Assembly (NCBI GenBank): GCA_913019905.1
Contig: CAJVZD010000021.1
Location: forward strand, 1 to 64,000
Reading direction: 5' to 3'
Source: an uncultured Cellvibrionales bacterium
GTDB lineage: Bacteria > Pseudomonadota > Gammaproteobacteria > Pseudomonadales > Dasaniaceae
Length of the DNA stretch: 64,000 bases
The notes under the pieces were generated by a model. It searched no databases and had not been told where the DNA came from. It was given only the letters and a program-made list of their open reading frames with translations. Below, piece by piece: positions 19,901 through 28,535 of the stretch; within the stretch, counting starts at the first letter, position 1; every line of letters starts with the position of its first letter. The position numbers were made by a program, and so were the translations under genes.

Positions 19901-22900
19901 CCATAGACCGCTTCCACCGACGCAGACATGGCGGCGCTATTTGATTCCTCTGGAATCACATCTGGAGATTCTCCCCCATTTCCGGCATTTGTTTCGGCCG
20001 CCGTGATGTACTCATTCAAGTCAAAACCTGAGCTAGGGCTAGGGCTAGGGCTAGGGCTAGGAAATTGAAAGTTTTGGAGATCAGATAGAACATCAGTATT
20101 TACCGTTGGATCTTGATGCCCTGCGATTTGGTCGAGCATATCAATTAGCGCGTCATTTCCAGCCAGCGCTAACTGGAAAAAATCATCGTCAAGCTTTTCG
20201 CATTCCACCGACCTTGCATAAAACCGAGCCACTTCCGCACCTAACTCAGCCAGAGCCAACATATTTATTGATTTTGCATGATCTACAAAGCGGATTATTT
20301 CTTTCTCGCAGTGTTTTAGCTCGAGTGAATTCGAACCGTTTTCTTGCCATCGGGGAATTGAGTCTGATATTTCGGAAATAATATCGAGCCCGTCTCCCAA
20401 AAAATTATTTAGCGCTTCAGGAGGAATCCCATTATCTTCCTGTTCTTCATCTGAAGCATAGTCAAGACGCTCGTCTGATAATTTTTCTACCTCGTCAATA
20501 TATTTTTCAGCACCCGGAAGTTCGTCAACAGGCCCCGTGTACAATTGATCGATACCAGCATTGATTAGGGCAAGTCCTCGAGCCAATAGTTCAACCACTG
20601 GAGACTCGACTTTCAATTGGCTCGCGCGTAGCTCTCTTACTAACCGTTCAATGGGTGTGACGACCTCCGCGACGGGAACAATACCCGCCATATTGGCGCT
20701 ACCTTTTAAAGTATGCAGAGCGCGCTGAAGCTCATCCGTTAGCTCCGCTGGACCTGCCAACTCTTTGCAATGATCAATGAACTGTTCCAGAATTTTGGCG
20801 TGAGAAGTGGCTTCTGCTGAAAATATGTCTACCAACTCCGCGTCGATGCTGGTTTCTTCCTCTTCTTTTTCCTTTTCCGCTTCAAGAGAAAAACGAACAT
20901 CAGCGCCGGGTTTATCGACCTCTTTTTCAAAAGCCGCCTCATAATGAATATTTATCGGTTCACTCGGACTTTGCTCGTTTGACAGCGTATTGGCACAGTT
21001 GATTAGGTGTTCTATTGCTGGCTTGTCAATCGCTTTTTTATGTTCAAATGCGGCAACCATGGAGGGTACGTTTTTTATCACTTCATCTATTAAGCTGAAA
21101 CGAAGGTCGTCAATGTCAATGGATCCGTCATTGATGCGGTTTAGCATGTTTTCTATTGACCATGCCAGCTCACCAATATCGTGTGCGCCTACCATTCGCC
21201 CACTTCCCTTTAAAGTATGGAATGCGCGGCGGACAGTTGATCTCGATTCTTCTTCTGACCAATTCATTTTCCACTGTGGTAAAGACTCCTCGATGGCTTC
21301 CAGAACCTCACCTGCTTCCTCAACAAATATTTCTATTATTTCTGGATCAATTTCGTCTTCGTCTTCCTCTGTCTCGTCGACCTCGCTTACCGACCCAGTA
21401 GGACCTTCGTCGACAACTGCGTGGGTCAAAATCGGAATTTCTGCTGCACCACTTTCTTCTTGAGACTGCACTTTTTCCGGAGCTAACGACTCAATCTCCG
21501 GAGCTGATTGCGCTATTTCCGCGGCTAACGGCTCTATAGAGCTATCATCCAAATCCGGTGACTCAACTGTAGAATTACCAGAAGCCTCTCCTTCTGAAGC
21601 AGTCTGAGTTGAGTATTCCGTATTGCTGACTTCTTCTTCAGTCAATAACTCTATGGGGTAACCCAGCTCAGCTACGCTGTCGGCGGCCACTTCCAATATC
21701 GCCTCACTTTCAGACTCGGAATCGTCGGCAATGCGTTCGAGATAATAATCAATAGAAGTAATCGCGTCGGCCAAAGTGTCTAGCATCTGCCATTCTGGCA
21801 CTTGTTTATCTTGTAACAAATCCTGACTCACAAACATGCCGCAAGCTCGAACAACTTTTGCGGCACTGAGCAGAGGAATCCTGCTTAGTTGTTCGTATGT
21901 GTTATTCAATAAATAAGGGATAGCTGTAAGTGTATTGTGATTCCACTGGGTGGCCACAAATTCAACAATGGATTCCTTCGCTTGCTCAAGGTTTTTCCGC
22001 GATTCGCGGACGACATCATCATTATTATGGTCAAATCGATGTGAATGACTTTCTCCTCTGCTGGAAGTCTTTTCTTCGCTGGTTTTTGAAACTATGTCGG
22101 AAAAACCTAGCTCCTCTTCAGCAGAAAGAATCGCGGCTACTATGTCCTCCAAGTCAGTCTCTTCTATAGAATTTTTAGTTGCTAATACTTTGGCTAGTTG
22201 CGAGAATCCGTCCTGCACAAGCTTCATCGCCTTACCCATTCCTAGAACTGCCATGGTGTCGCAAACACGGCGAAATAGTGGTAAGGCCTCAGACAGTGCA
22301 TCTGGGTTTAGTGTATCGTCTTCAAGAATTCTTTTGATTTGACTTAACTCTAAGGACAAGGCGTCAACAACAGCTCCCAAAACAGCGTCGTCTGGGACGA
22401 CTAGGGAATCATCTTCTAATTCCCCCTCTCCAAGCAAGGACGTTTCTAATTGATACTCTTTCTTTATATCCTGGATGTAACGCGAATGTGCCTTACTTCT
22501 CGCCACGTAATATAGAAGATTTTTGACTAGCTTTTCAGGTGGCGCTTCAAGTAGGGCGGATTCGCCTCGATCGATAATGACTTTTATTTCACGATCAACC
22601 TGCCTCAATAGAATTTTTATTGAAACGCTAGGATCAATCGAACCGTTCAACAACCCCTCTAAAACGGCTATACATATTCGCCACAGCGGCTGCGATAGAC
22701 AACCATTAGTGAGCTTTGTTAAACGCGCGCATACTTTAGCCAAGTAATTAACATTTTTCTTTAGCTCTCGATTTCGAATCAGACCCAATAGTGCGATTTG
22801 AAACATTTGTCTTAATTTGTGCGTGACCTCTCCAAGCTCCCTGCCGGTAACAGCCAGAACAGGTGCACTGTGTGCTTTTGGTTGACCACTCATATCGGGC

Positions 22901-23325
22901 ACAAACAAAGCGCTTTCAGAGACTAAATTCTCTCCTCTCACAGATCTTAAATCGTTTAATACCGGCAGTAATGTCGCCGGCAATCCGTGTCTGGACTCCC
23001 GAACACGCTCAAGATAGAGTGGCAATTGGGAGACAGAATTCTTCAAAACAACCAAGGCGTCGTCGACATGGCTATCGTGGATGCTGCCTTGCAGCAATGC
23101 ATTTACGACTCCTTCCATCTCCTCGGCAAGGAGAGCAGCGCCAAAGAACTCAACCATTTTCAGAGTACCTTGTACCTGATGGATGTGAGTCTGACAAAAT
23201 CGCAACTTTGTAACATCGTCGCGATTACCGATGTAATTTTCAAGTGCCTGTGAAGCTAGATCAAGCGTTTCCTTAATTTCTCCAGCTACCCACTCTAGCG
23301 CGATGTAATCGCGACGCTCACTCAT
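16906..23325 (-). CDS. chpA: ChpA hybrid histidine kinase of the type IV pilus chemosensory system
   Basis: A 2139-residue CheA-type kinase that controls pilus extension and retraction through PilG and PilH. Layout: an N-terminal Hpt-like module (His49 in IHQVQGTLKMV), degenerate helical modules, three canonical Hpt domains with HTLKG at His703, His871 and His1374, then P3 dimerisation and HATPase (N-box around NAVDHGIES, residue 1728; G-boxes DDGGGINL and GRGVGMDVV). A CheW-like P5 follows, and a C-terminal receiver with Asp2066 (LLDIEMPRMDG). A region near residues 1020-1050 looks like an Hpt whose motif has decayed. The acidic linker at about 1090-1280 holds two sets of tandem repeats. P. 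aeruginosa ChpA is longer (about 2470). Confidence 0.96.
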   Translation of the reverse strand: MSERRDYIALEWVAGEIKETLDLASQALENYIGNRDDVTKLRFCQTHIHQVQGTLKMVEFFGAALLAEEMEGVVNALLQGSIHDSHVDDALVVLKNSVSQLPLYLERVRESRHGLPATLLPVLNDLRSVRGENLVSESALFVPDMSGQPKAHSAPVLAVTGRELGEVTHKLRQMFQIALLGLIRNRELKKNVNYLAKVCARLTKLTNGCLSQPLWRICIAVLEGLLNGSIDPSVSIKILLRQVDREIKVIIDRGESALLEAPPEKLVKNLLYYVARSKAHSRYIQDIKKEYQLETSLLGEGELEDDSLVVPDDAVLGAVVDALSLELSQIKRILEDDTLNPDALSEALPLFRRVCDTMAVLGMGKAMKLVQDGFSQLAKVLATKNSIEETDLEDIVAAILSAEEELGFSDIVSKTSEEKTSSRGESHSHRFDHNNDDVVRESRKNLEQAKESIVEFVATQWNHNTLTAIPYLLNNTYEQLSRIPLLSAAKVVRACGMFVSQDLLQDKQVPEWQMLDTLADAITSIDYYLERIADDSESESEAILEVAADSVAELGYPIELLTEEEVSNTEYSTQTASEGEASGNSTVESPDLDDSSIEPLAAEIAQSAPEIESLAPEKVQSQEESGAAEIPILTHAVVDEGPTGSVSEVDETEEDEDEIDPEIIEIFVEEAGEVLEAIEESLPQWKMNWSEEESRSTVRRAFHTLKGSGRMVGAHDIGELAWSIENMLNRINDGSIDIDDLRFSLIDEVIKNVPSMVAAFEHKKAIDKPAIEHLINCANTLSNEQSPSEPINIHYEAAFEKEVDKPGADVRFSLEAEKEKEEEETSIDAELVDIFSAEATSHAKILEQFIDHCKELAGPAELTDELQRALHTLKGSANMAGIVPVAEVVTPIERLVRELRASQLKVESPVVELLARGLALINAGIDQLYTGPVDELPGAEKYIDEVEKLSDERLDYASDEEQEDNGIPPEALNNFLGDGLDIISEISDSIPRWQENGSNSLELKHCEKEIIRFVDHAKSINMLALAELGAEVARFYARSVECEKLDDDFFQLALAGNDALIDMLDQIAGHQDPTVNTDVLSDLQNFQFPSPSPSPSPSSGFDLNEYITAAETNAGNGGESPDVIPEESNSAAMSASVEAVYGELIDTIYQNESEGDQDFDLIDLDNDPYIERDIIQTETDPEPDGNTDSVIESAFAGGAEPESEGDVDSAIDLALASEVEPERDIDSTIDDLALASGTEREPEDDIESAIDLVFASGPESNPEQEQEQEPLRAQDVELAEKLELKSELEQEDREPDTELKSDKKINTDLLPEPATDAAATRKVESEEDEIDAEIVEIFLDEADDLLEDLDNAIHLLGQNRGERGALNELLRTLHTLKGGARMAGLTAIGDLSHDFETALIRVDNENAEIGDDFFAQIQRNQDELITQISAVKNGEKPGNGIDKDLDHDIAERTDDENTEENVEPDLSEIPPPVSEVVDNVETASVLESEKLDLELSSSSTVSHLPQSKTNYKSLDRPPEKIDSSGASSQQEMVKVPAQLLEELVNLAGETSISRGRAEEQMSDLVFSLDEMQITAERLQEQVRRLDMETEQQILYRQEQVESEGLEGFDPLEMDRYSQLQQLSRSLLESSSDLIDIKNTLSDKSRDMETLLVQQSRINTDLQEGLLRSRMVPFQRLVPRLRRIVRQVSSELKKNVELQLDNIEGELDRAVLDRMIVPLEHMLRNAVDHGIESAEGRIAAGKPEKGSISLDLSREGGEIVLKLSDDGGGINLEKIKAKAIEGGAMDADADLTDYEILQFILHSGISTAAAVTQISGRGVGMDVVNSEIKQLGGSMEIQSEFGVGTQFVVRLPFTVSVNRALMVTIGGDSFAIPLNTIEGIVRVSPYELEAYYQPEAPLFEYAGQPYVMRYMGSLLQRGEKPNLEGQSMPLPVLLARGAEHSVAIQVDSLMGSREIVVKPLGPQFSQVQGVTGATVLGDGSVVVILDLLSMIRADLSHVHRGAAKSTNESVEEQSTLVMIVDDSVTVRKVMSRFLERQGMDVLLAKDGVDAVTQLSEIERLPDLMLLDIEMPRMDGFEVASRVRHTNRVKHLPIIMITSRTGDKHRDRAFSLGVDEYMGKPYQESELLEKIIKLTGRNIEQ
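19562..19797 (-). repeat. Four imperfect ~57-60 bp tandem repeats inside chpA
   Basis: Copies begin at 19562, 19622, 19679 and 19739 (spacings 60, 57 and 60 bp, all multiples of three). On the coding strand each encodes an acidic unit like EPExDxDSAIDLALAS. The repeats extend a linker between Hpt-like domains; they are part of the gene, not a separate element. Confidence 0.8.
20032..20061 (-). repeat. Five perfect 6-bp tandem repeats inside chpA
   Basis: GCTAGG repeats five times without error on the plus strand, encoding five Pro-Ser pairs in the ChpA linker (FPSPSPSPSPSS). Unit gain or loss keeps the frame and changes linker length by two residues. Confidence 0.93.
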
Positions 23326-23415
23326 AGTATTTTAACCTTTTAGTATTCGACGCTAATGTCTGTAGCATGCCAGATGTTTTGACCAAGCAAAGAATCCAAA
23401 TATCATAGAAATGGA

Positions 23416-24270
23416 CTAACATTTAATATACGACTGAACTGAATTATCGGAAGTTCTTTTTACGCGAGCATTGTGCCATCCGACGACCTCACCAGGGCCG
23501 ATCATTAATAGTCCACCCGGTTTAAGGTTTTCAACGAGATTATCTAGTACGATATGTTGCCGTTCTCTACGAAAGTAAACGAAAACGTTTTGGCAAAAAA
23601 TTACGTCCATGCTTAGCTGTGGAGAATGCTCGGGAAGTTGGACATTGCCTTGGGCGAAACAGATACGTTGTTTCAGTTTACTTATGACTTCTACCTCGTC
23701 CGCATTAGCTTTCGTGAAATATTTTGTTCGAAAAGATTTCGGCAATTTATTTATCTTGGATAATGCATATCTACCTTCTCTCGCAACAGAGAGCGCAGAC
23801 TGACTGATGTCCGTGGCAAATATTGCGAGGAAGAGGTCGGACTTCAAATAGTCAATTGTTTCGCTTGCCAGCATAGCCAATGAGTAAGCCTCTTCTCCGG
23901 TGGAGCATCCAACACTCCATATATCCAATGTGCTGCCCGTTTTTTTGGAACTACGCTCCAATCTATTAAGTAAATATTTTTGCACTGACTTAAATGAGTA
24001 TTCCTCTCGGAAGAAACTTGTTTCCTTTACAGAAATTCTATCTACAAGCTGCATCCATTCAATCAACCCTTCGGGAACGGTACGCACTTGTTCGAAATAG
24101 CTTTCGTAATCATCAGCACCAACCTCACGCATTCGTTGCCTGAGTCCTTTTTGCAGAATCGACTTATGTTGTAGAAAGCTGATTCCTGTACGTTCCTCCA
24201 ATAGATTTTGCCAACGAGTGTATTGATCGTTAGTTAATTCCTGGGGCGCCTTATATGACCAAGCTGTCAT
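23416..24270 (-). CDS. pilK: CheR-type methyltransferase PilK
   Basis: A 284-residue S-adenosylmethionine-dependent methyltransferase that would methylate glutamates of PilJ. The N-terminal helical domain (LLEERTGISFLQHKSILQKG) and the SAM-binding loop (WSVGCSTGEEAYSLAMLA) are typical of CheR. The downstream VIFCQNVFVYF stands in the place of the common CRNVLIYF motif, followed by a GPGE segment. It lies between pilJ (40 bp) and chpA (90 bp) in the usual order. Confidence 0.93.
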   Translation of the reverse strand: MTAWSYKAPQELTNDQYTRWQNLLEERTGISFLQHKSILQKGLRQRMREVGADDYESYFEQVRTVPEGLIEWMQLVDRISVKETSFFREEYSFKSVQKYLLNRLERSSKKTGSTLDIWSVGCSTGEEAYSLAMLASETIDYLKSDLFLAIFATDISQSALSVAREGRYALSKINKLPKSFRTKYFTKANADEVEVISKLKQRICFAQGNVQLPEHSPQLSMDVIFCQNVFVYFRRERQHIVLDNLVENLKPGGLLMIGPGEVVGWHNARVKRTSDNSVQSYIKC

Positions 24271-24310
24271 CGCCCTCTACTCCACGTCCAAAAAATCAAT
24301 TCAGTTAATA

Positions 24311-26413
24311 TTATTCTACGGCGGCTAGAATTTCCTCTGGCTCGTCGTCGTGCCCGTAAGACACTTTTTCACCAAGGCCGGAAATTTCTTCATCAGGTAG
24401 TTTAAAGCCAGCGACTGATTCGCGTAATTCATTTGCCATTCCGGCAAGGTTTCCGATAGATTCCGCAGTCGCGGTTGTACCAGAGGAGGTCTGTGTGGTT
24501 ATTTCTTGTATAACATTCATCGTATTGGAAATATGTCCTGCTGAAGATGCTTGTTGGCGCGCAGCATTAGAAATATTTTGAATCAGTTCTGCCAATTCCT
24601 GCGACACTGTTTCTATTTCTTCGAGAGCCGTTCCCGCATCCTGTGCCAAGTTTGCACCTCTCACCACTTCTGCTGTGGTTTGCTCCATCGAAATAACAGC
24701 TTCGTTGGTATCTGACTGGATCGTTTTAACGAGCGCTTCGATCTGTTTTGTGGCGGCAGATGATCGTTCCGCTAGTCGTTGCACCTCGTCAGCTACCACA
24801 GCAAATCCGCGCCCCGCATCCCCGGCCATCGAAGCCTGGATAGCTGCGTTTAGCGATAGAATATTTGTTTGGTCAGCAATGTCATTGATCAGAGAAACGA
24901 TGTCGCCGATTTCTTGGGACGACTCACCAAGCCTTTTTATTCGTTTTGATGTTTCCTGGATTTGTTCACGAATGTTGTCCATACCATGAATCGTATTTTG
25001 AACGACTTCTGCGCCATTGTTGGCGATTGCTACAGACCTCTCGGCAACCGAGGATGACTCTCCAGCGTTAGATGATACCTGGTCGATGGTGACAGCCATT
25101 TCATTGACAGCCGCCGAGGCACCTGCGATTTCCTGTGCCTGATGATCTGATGCTTCAGCGAGATGTAAGGCGGTTGACTGAGTTTCTTCAGCGGCCGACG
25201 AAACCTTTACCGCCGTATCGTTAATTTGGGAAACAAGGACTCTGAGTTGGTCGATGGTAAAGTTTATTGAGTCCGCAATCGCACCGGTAAAATCTTCAGT
25301 TACAGTTGCGGTGGTTGTTAAATCTCCATCCGCTAAGTCGGCCAATTCATCGAGTAGTCGTAAAATAGCGTGTTGGTTTCTCTCATTCATTTCGTCGGTT
25401 TCACCCAGACGTTGCTGAGTATTACGAAAAGTTTGCACGGCGATGACTGCACCAGAAAACAGAATCACGGCGACACATAACAGTGCCGTAAATACTGTGA
25501 CAGCGCGTTCACTTTCCAAAGTACTGATCTTGTCAGCCAACTGATTGGTTGCTTCCATCATGGCAGGTGAGTCGACAACAATGCCTTCAGCCGCTTGCCG
25601 CGCTTTCAATAAATCCGGAGAAGCCTGAAAAATTTCATCGACCGATCCGCTGACAAATTCGAACAGTTTGCTGATTTCCTGAAGGGAAGCACGGGCCGAA
25701 GAATCGCTTACCCTTGAAATCTGTAAGCTGGCATCGCCCTTTAACATGCCGTCTAGTACCGAGCCGAACAGGCTCGCGTCACGGTTGAATTGATCAGCAG
25801 CCTCGGTCGCTGTCTCCTGCCCCTGCAACATTTTGTCGACATTGTGAGCAATTCGCTCTGCCAAAAAAGATTGTCGTTGAGCTACAGCTATTTGTTGTGA
25901 CGATGCAGTTCGCTGTATTAAGATTTCTACCACATTATCATTATCATTCTGTAGCTCTGGAATTGCGTCATTCAACGTTTTGGCGACTTCATGCAAAAAT
26001 AGAATTCGCTCACGATTTTCAACAATGGTTTTTGATGCTTCATCAATTTTGTCCCATAAACTCCCAAGTTTCGTGAGTTCGTCACCTAACATGTCTCTAG
26101 GTGATTCCAGCGAAGGGGTGCCATTTTGTAGAACACCAATCGCTTGACTAAATCGATTGCGCGCAGTCGACAGCTGTTCAAATGCTTCCGCCTCCCCCGC
26201 GGTCGCTTGCCGTGAACTGGTGGATATCGATTGCGAGAGTATTCGTAAATCTCCAGTCAACTCCAGGTACTGAGCATCCTTCCCGGAATCTCTCAACACA
26301 ATATAAACGTTTACGCCCAAACTAATAATCCCTAACACCATTACAAGGAGGAACACACTTATAGTTCGATTGGCGGGTAACCTCGCGGATACACTTCTTG
26401 TTTTCGCGTTCAT
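24311..26413 (-). CDS. pilJ: Methyl-accepting chemoreceptor PilJ
   Basis: The inner-membrane receptor of the Pil-Chp system, 700 residues. A first membrane helix at about residues 17-37 precedes a large periplasmic helical PilJ-type sensor. A second membrane helix lies near 305-325 (TVFTALLCVAVILFSGAVIA), then a HAMP-like linker and the cytoplasmic signalling hairpin. The tip reads NAAIQASMAGDAGRGFAVVA, the PilJ variant of the usual IEAARAGE tip. It sits between pilI and pilK, and is the only transmembrane chemoreceptor in the window. Confidence 0.95.
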   Translation of the reverse strand: MNAKTRSVSARLPANRTISVFLLVMVLGIISLGVNVYIVLRDSGKDAQYLELTGDLRILSQSISTSSRQATAGEAEAFEQLSTARNRFSQAIGVLQNGTPSLESPRDMLGDELTKLGSLWDKIDEASKTIVENRERILFLHEVAKTLNDAIPELQNDNDNVVEILIQRTASSQQIAVAQRQSFLAERIAHNVDKMLQGQETATEAADQFNRDASLFGSVLDGMLKGDASLQISRVSDSSARASLQEISKLFEFVSGSVDEIFQASPDLLKARQAAEGIVVDSPAMMEATNQLADKISTLESERAVTVFTALLCVAVILFSGAVIAVQTFRNTQQRLGETDEMNERNQHAILRLLDELADLADGDLTTTATVTEDFTGAIADSINFTIDQLRVLVSQINDTAVKVSSAAEETQSTALHLAEASDHQAQEIAGASAAVNEMAVTIDQVSSNAGESSSVAERSVAIANNGAEVVQNTIHGMDNIREQIQETSKRIKRLGESSQEIGDIVSLINDIADQTNILSLNAAIQASMAGDAGRGFAVVADEVQRLAERSSAATKQIEALVKTIQSDTNEAVISMEQTTAEVVRGANLAQDAGTALEEIETVSQELAELIQNISNAARQQASSAGHISNTMNVIQEITTQTSSGTTATAESIGNLAGMANELRESVAGFKLPDEEISGLGEKVSYGHDDEPEEILAAVE

Positions 26414-26544
26414 TCATGAACTCCCAGCTTCACTTCAACAATTGATTAACAACTACTTTTTATGATTGACTTTATAACGCACTAAAATTATTTCGACGCA
26501 AATCAAACTACATTTTAAGCCGATATTGATACCAACGAGCCTTA

Positions 26545-27084
26545 CTAATTTGACGCAGCATTATAAAACTCTGAATTTTGCGCCAACTTGAACGGGCTAA
26601 ATACAGACCATGTCACGTTATTGTATTTATACGACCCCATAAGAAATGCTTTAAACATTTCCACCTCTTCCGGTGTCTCGTCTGAATAGCTATCAACGGG
26701 GATGTGCTGCATTCCAAAGACCTCACTAACTATCAGGCCACTATACAACTCCCCCAGTTCCATCGCCAAAACCCGGCGTTGGTTTCGATTTCCCAACGCA
26801 CCGTCGAAGAACCTTTCTAAATCAACCAAGGGCAATAAGCGTCCGCGCACATTAGAAACACCTCGCACCCAAGACCTAACGCTGGGTAATTTTGTCGCCG
26901 CCGGCTGCGCTAATATTTCTGCAACCTCATTCATCGGCGCAACAAATCGATGCCCTCCAAGACGAAACCCAATGCCAGACCAATGCGGCACAATGTCAAC
27001 CTGAGAAGGTAGTCCTATTGCGCTATCAATGCTGCGATTAGCGATATCAAGCAAGGCGGTGAACGGGTCTACCGGGTTAGCCAT
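26545..27084 (-). CDS. pilI: CheW-type adaptor PilI
   Basis: A 179-residue CheW-domain protein that couples PilJ to ChpA. Visible features are the GIGFRLGGHRFVAPMNEVAEIL strand pair (given here in part) and VRGRLLPLVDLERFF in the second half, both usual for PilI. It lies between pilH and pilJ with 120-130 bp gaps. The preceding 40 residues form a helix that is typical of PilI and absent from flagellar CheW. Confidence 0.93.
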   Translation of the reverse strand: MANPVDPFTALLDIANRSIDSAIGLPSQVDIVPHWSGIGFRLGGHRFVAPMNEVAEILAQPAATKLPSVRSWVRGVSNVRGRLLPLVDLERFFDGALGNRNQRRVLAMELGELYSGLIVSEVFGMQHIPVDSYSDETPEEVEMFKAFLMGSYKYNNVTWSVFSPFKLAQNSEFYNAASN

Positions 27085-27207
27085 GATATTCCCCCTCCAA
27101 GATCACTGCAGTCGTTTTCCTTAGATCAGCAAGAACGGGTTCTTTTCTTCGTGTATTTTTTGAAGGCGTAACTAAAATATTCATAAATTTTGCAACCGAC
27201 TCAGCAC

Positions 27208-27570
27208 TTAATCCAATACTTCCGAAATTGTACTAGTCAACAATTTAACGTCTATCGGCTTGGTCAAATAGCCCTTTGCTCCCTGACGCTCTCCCCAAAG
27301 GCGGTCTGTGGCCTGATCTTTGGTCGTTACGATTATTACCGGGATGTGACTGGTAGATGCATTTTTGCTCAGTTGTCTCGTCGCCTGAAATCCATTAAGC
27401 CCGGGCATGACAATATCCATTAATACTAAATCAGGAAGGTTTTCTTTTGCTTTGGCAACACCGTCTTCACCATTTTCAGCAGTAATTACTTCATGGCCCA
27501 GTTTGCCCAGTATAGTAGCCATCTTATGCGTTTCGGTCGGTGAATCGTCTACAATTAATATCTGAGCCAT
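27208..27570 (-). CDS. pilH: Response regulator PilH
   Basis: A 120-residue single receiver domain without output. Acidic pocket residues (VDDSPTETH), the phosphorylated aspartate in LVLMDIVMPGLNG and the conserved lysine in TTKDQ are present. In Pseudomonas PilH acts as a phosphate sink or a retraction-side regulator that antagonises PilG. Second gene of the cluster. Confidence 0.94.
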   Translation of the reverse strand: MAQILIVDDSPTETHKMATILGKLGHEVITAENGEDGVAKAKENLPDLVLMDIVMPGLNGFQATRQLSKNASTSHIPVIIVTTKDQATDRLWGERQGAKGYLTKPIDVKLLTSTISEVLD

Positions 27571-27679
27571 AATTCCTCCACTTATAAACGCCTCGATAGC
27601 GCATCTCTTATTGTTTCTTTTCTTTCTGTCGACCGATTCGTTCGATCCCTGCCGTTTTACTCACACATACCGGAGAACA

Positions 27680-28066
27680 TCACGCCTGGCCAACATGCGT
27701 TTCAATGGCACCCAGTAGCTCATTTTTACTAAAAGGCTTGGTCAGATATTGGTCGGACCCGACAATTCGTCCTTTCGCTTTATCAAACAAACCATCTTTG
27801 CTGGACAACATAATCACCGGCGTTCCTTTAAACTCACTGTTATTTTTTATAAGGGCGCAGGTTTGATAGCCATCAAGACGAGGCATCATGATGTCGACGA
27901 AGATAATGTCGGGTTTGGTGTCAGCGATTTTAGCCAAAGCATCGAATCCATCGGTAGCTGTCACAACGACGCAGCCTTCTTTTTGAAGTAATGTCTCCGC
28001 TGTACGACGAATCGTTTTACTATCATCGATCACCATTACCTTCAGATTTTCAAATTTTACGTCCAT
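27680..28066 (-). CDS. pilG: Response regulator PilG
   Basis: A 128-residue single receiver domain. Key residues are VIDDSKTIRRTAE at the N-terminus, the phosphoacceptor in IIFVDIMMPRLDG and the lysine in MLSSKDG. In Pseudomonas PilG promotes pilus extension through PilB and activates cAMP synthesis. It is the first gene of the pil-chp cluster; its promoter should lie in the 470 bp shared with the divergent gshB gene. AAGG lies 8 bases before the ATG. Confidence 0.95.
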   Translation of the reverse strand: MDVKFENLKVMVIDDSKTIRRTAETLLQKEGCVVVTATDGFDALAKIADTKPDIIFVDIMMPRLDGYQTCALIKNNSEFKGTPVIMLSSKDGLFDKAKGRIVGSDQYLTKPFSKNELLGAIETHVGQA

Positions 28067-28535
28067 ACCCTCGACCTTTTATTAGAATGGCTATTCTTTA
28101 ACATTGGAAAACCGTTTTTCGCAACTTTAATCCAACCCCTTATTATTTAACATAGTTTCAAGGTTTACGCCATAAACCCGCGAAAAATATAGTAAAATTA
28201 GTTTTATATAACCCAAATTGCGGATCGGGTCTCACTCTCATCGCAAAGCGGTACAATAGTCTGTTAGTATAGAAGCCGATTGCGATATAGCCCAATTCGG
28301 AATGCAAGGCATTTTGCAAAAGATCTGCAGGCAAGCCGACTAAATCTTTTTCTTCACTCGTAAATCCAGCTCCAGAATAACCCCACTCCAACCAAATCCC
28401 TTCCCACGCGGGGTTTCTCTGGTTAGGATGGCATATTCGTCAATATACTGGGATTTTGATAAAATACTGCAGCATCTAAATGGCGTATCGAAAGCAAATT
28501 GAAATCAACATAATTTACGTAAAATGAGTTCAAAT
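28067..28535. other. 469-bp divergent intergenic region pilG / gshB
   Basis: It holds the promoters of two divergent genes, but I can point to no convincing -35/-10 pair. The middle contains a 93-codon open frame without an ATG on the minus strand (see the pseudogene entry). Nothing else is recognisable. Confidence 0.5.
28158..28439 (-). pseudogene. Possible gene remnant, C-terminal piece of an outer-membrane-like protein
   Basis: The frame is open for 93 codons after an upstream stop and has no ATG start (a TTG at 28391 is possible). The translation looks protein-like, with alternating aromatic strands (PAWEGIWLEWGYSGAG, GYIAIGFYTNRLLYRF, TNFTIFFAGLWRKP) that suggest a beta-barrel end. No family is recognised. 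It may be a decayed fragment or chance. Upstream sequence up to gshB does not continue it in another frame that I can see. Confidence 0.27.

Noticed and set aside
20032-20061. Telomere-like CTAGGG array
   Set aside because: It is only 30 bp, lies in frame inside chpA and encodes Pro-Ser; there is no chromosome end here.
18803-22342. Serine-rich plus-strand ORFs opposite chpA
   Set aside because: They mirror the acidic chpA codons on the other strand and have no ribosome sites.
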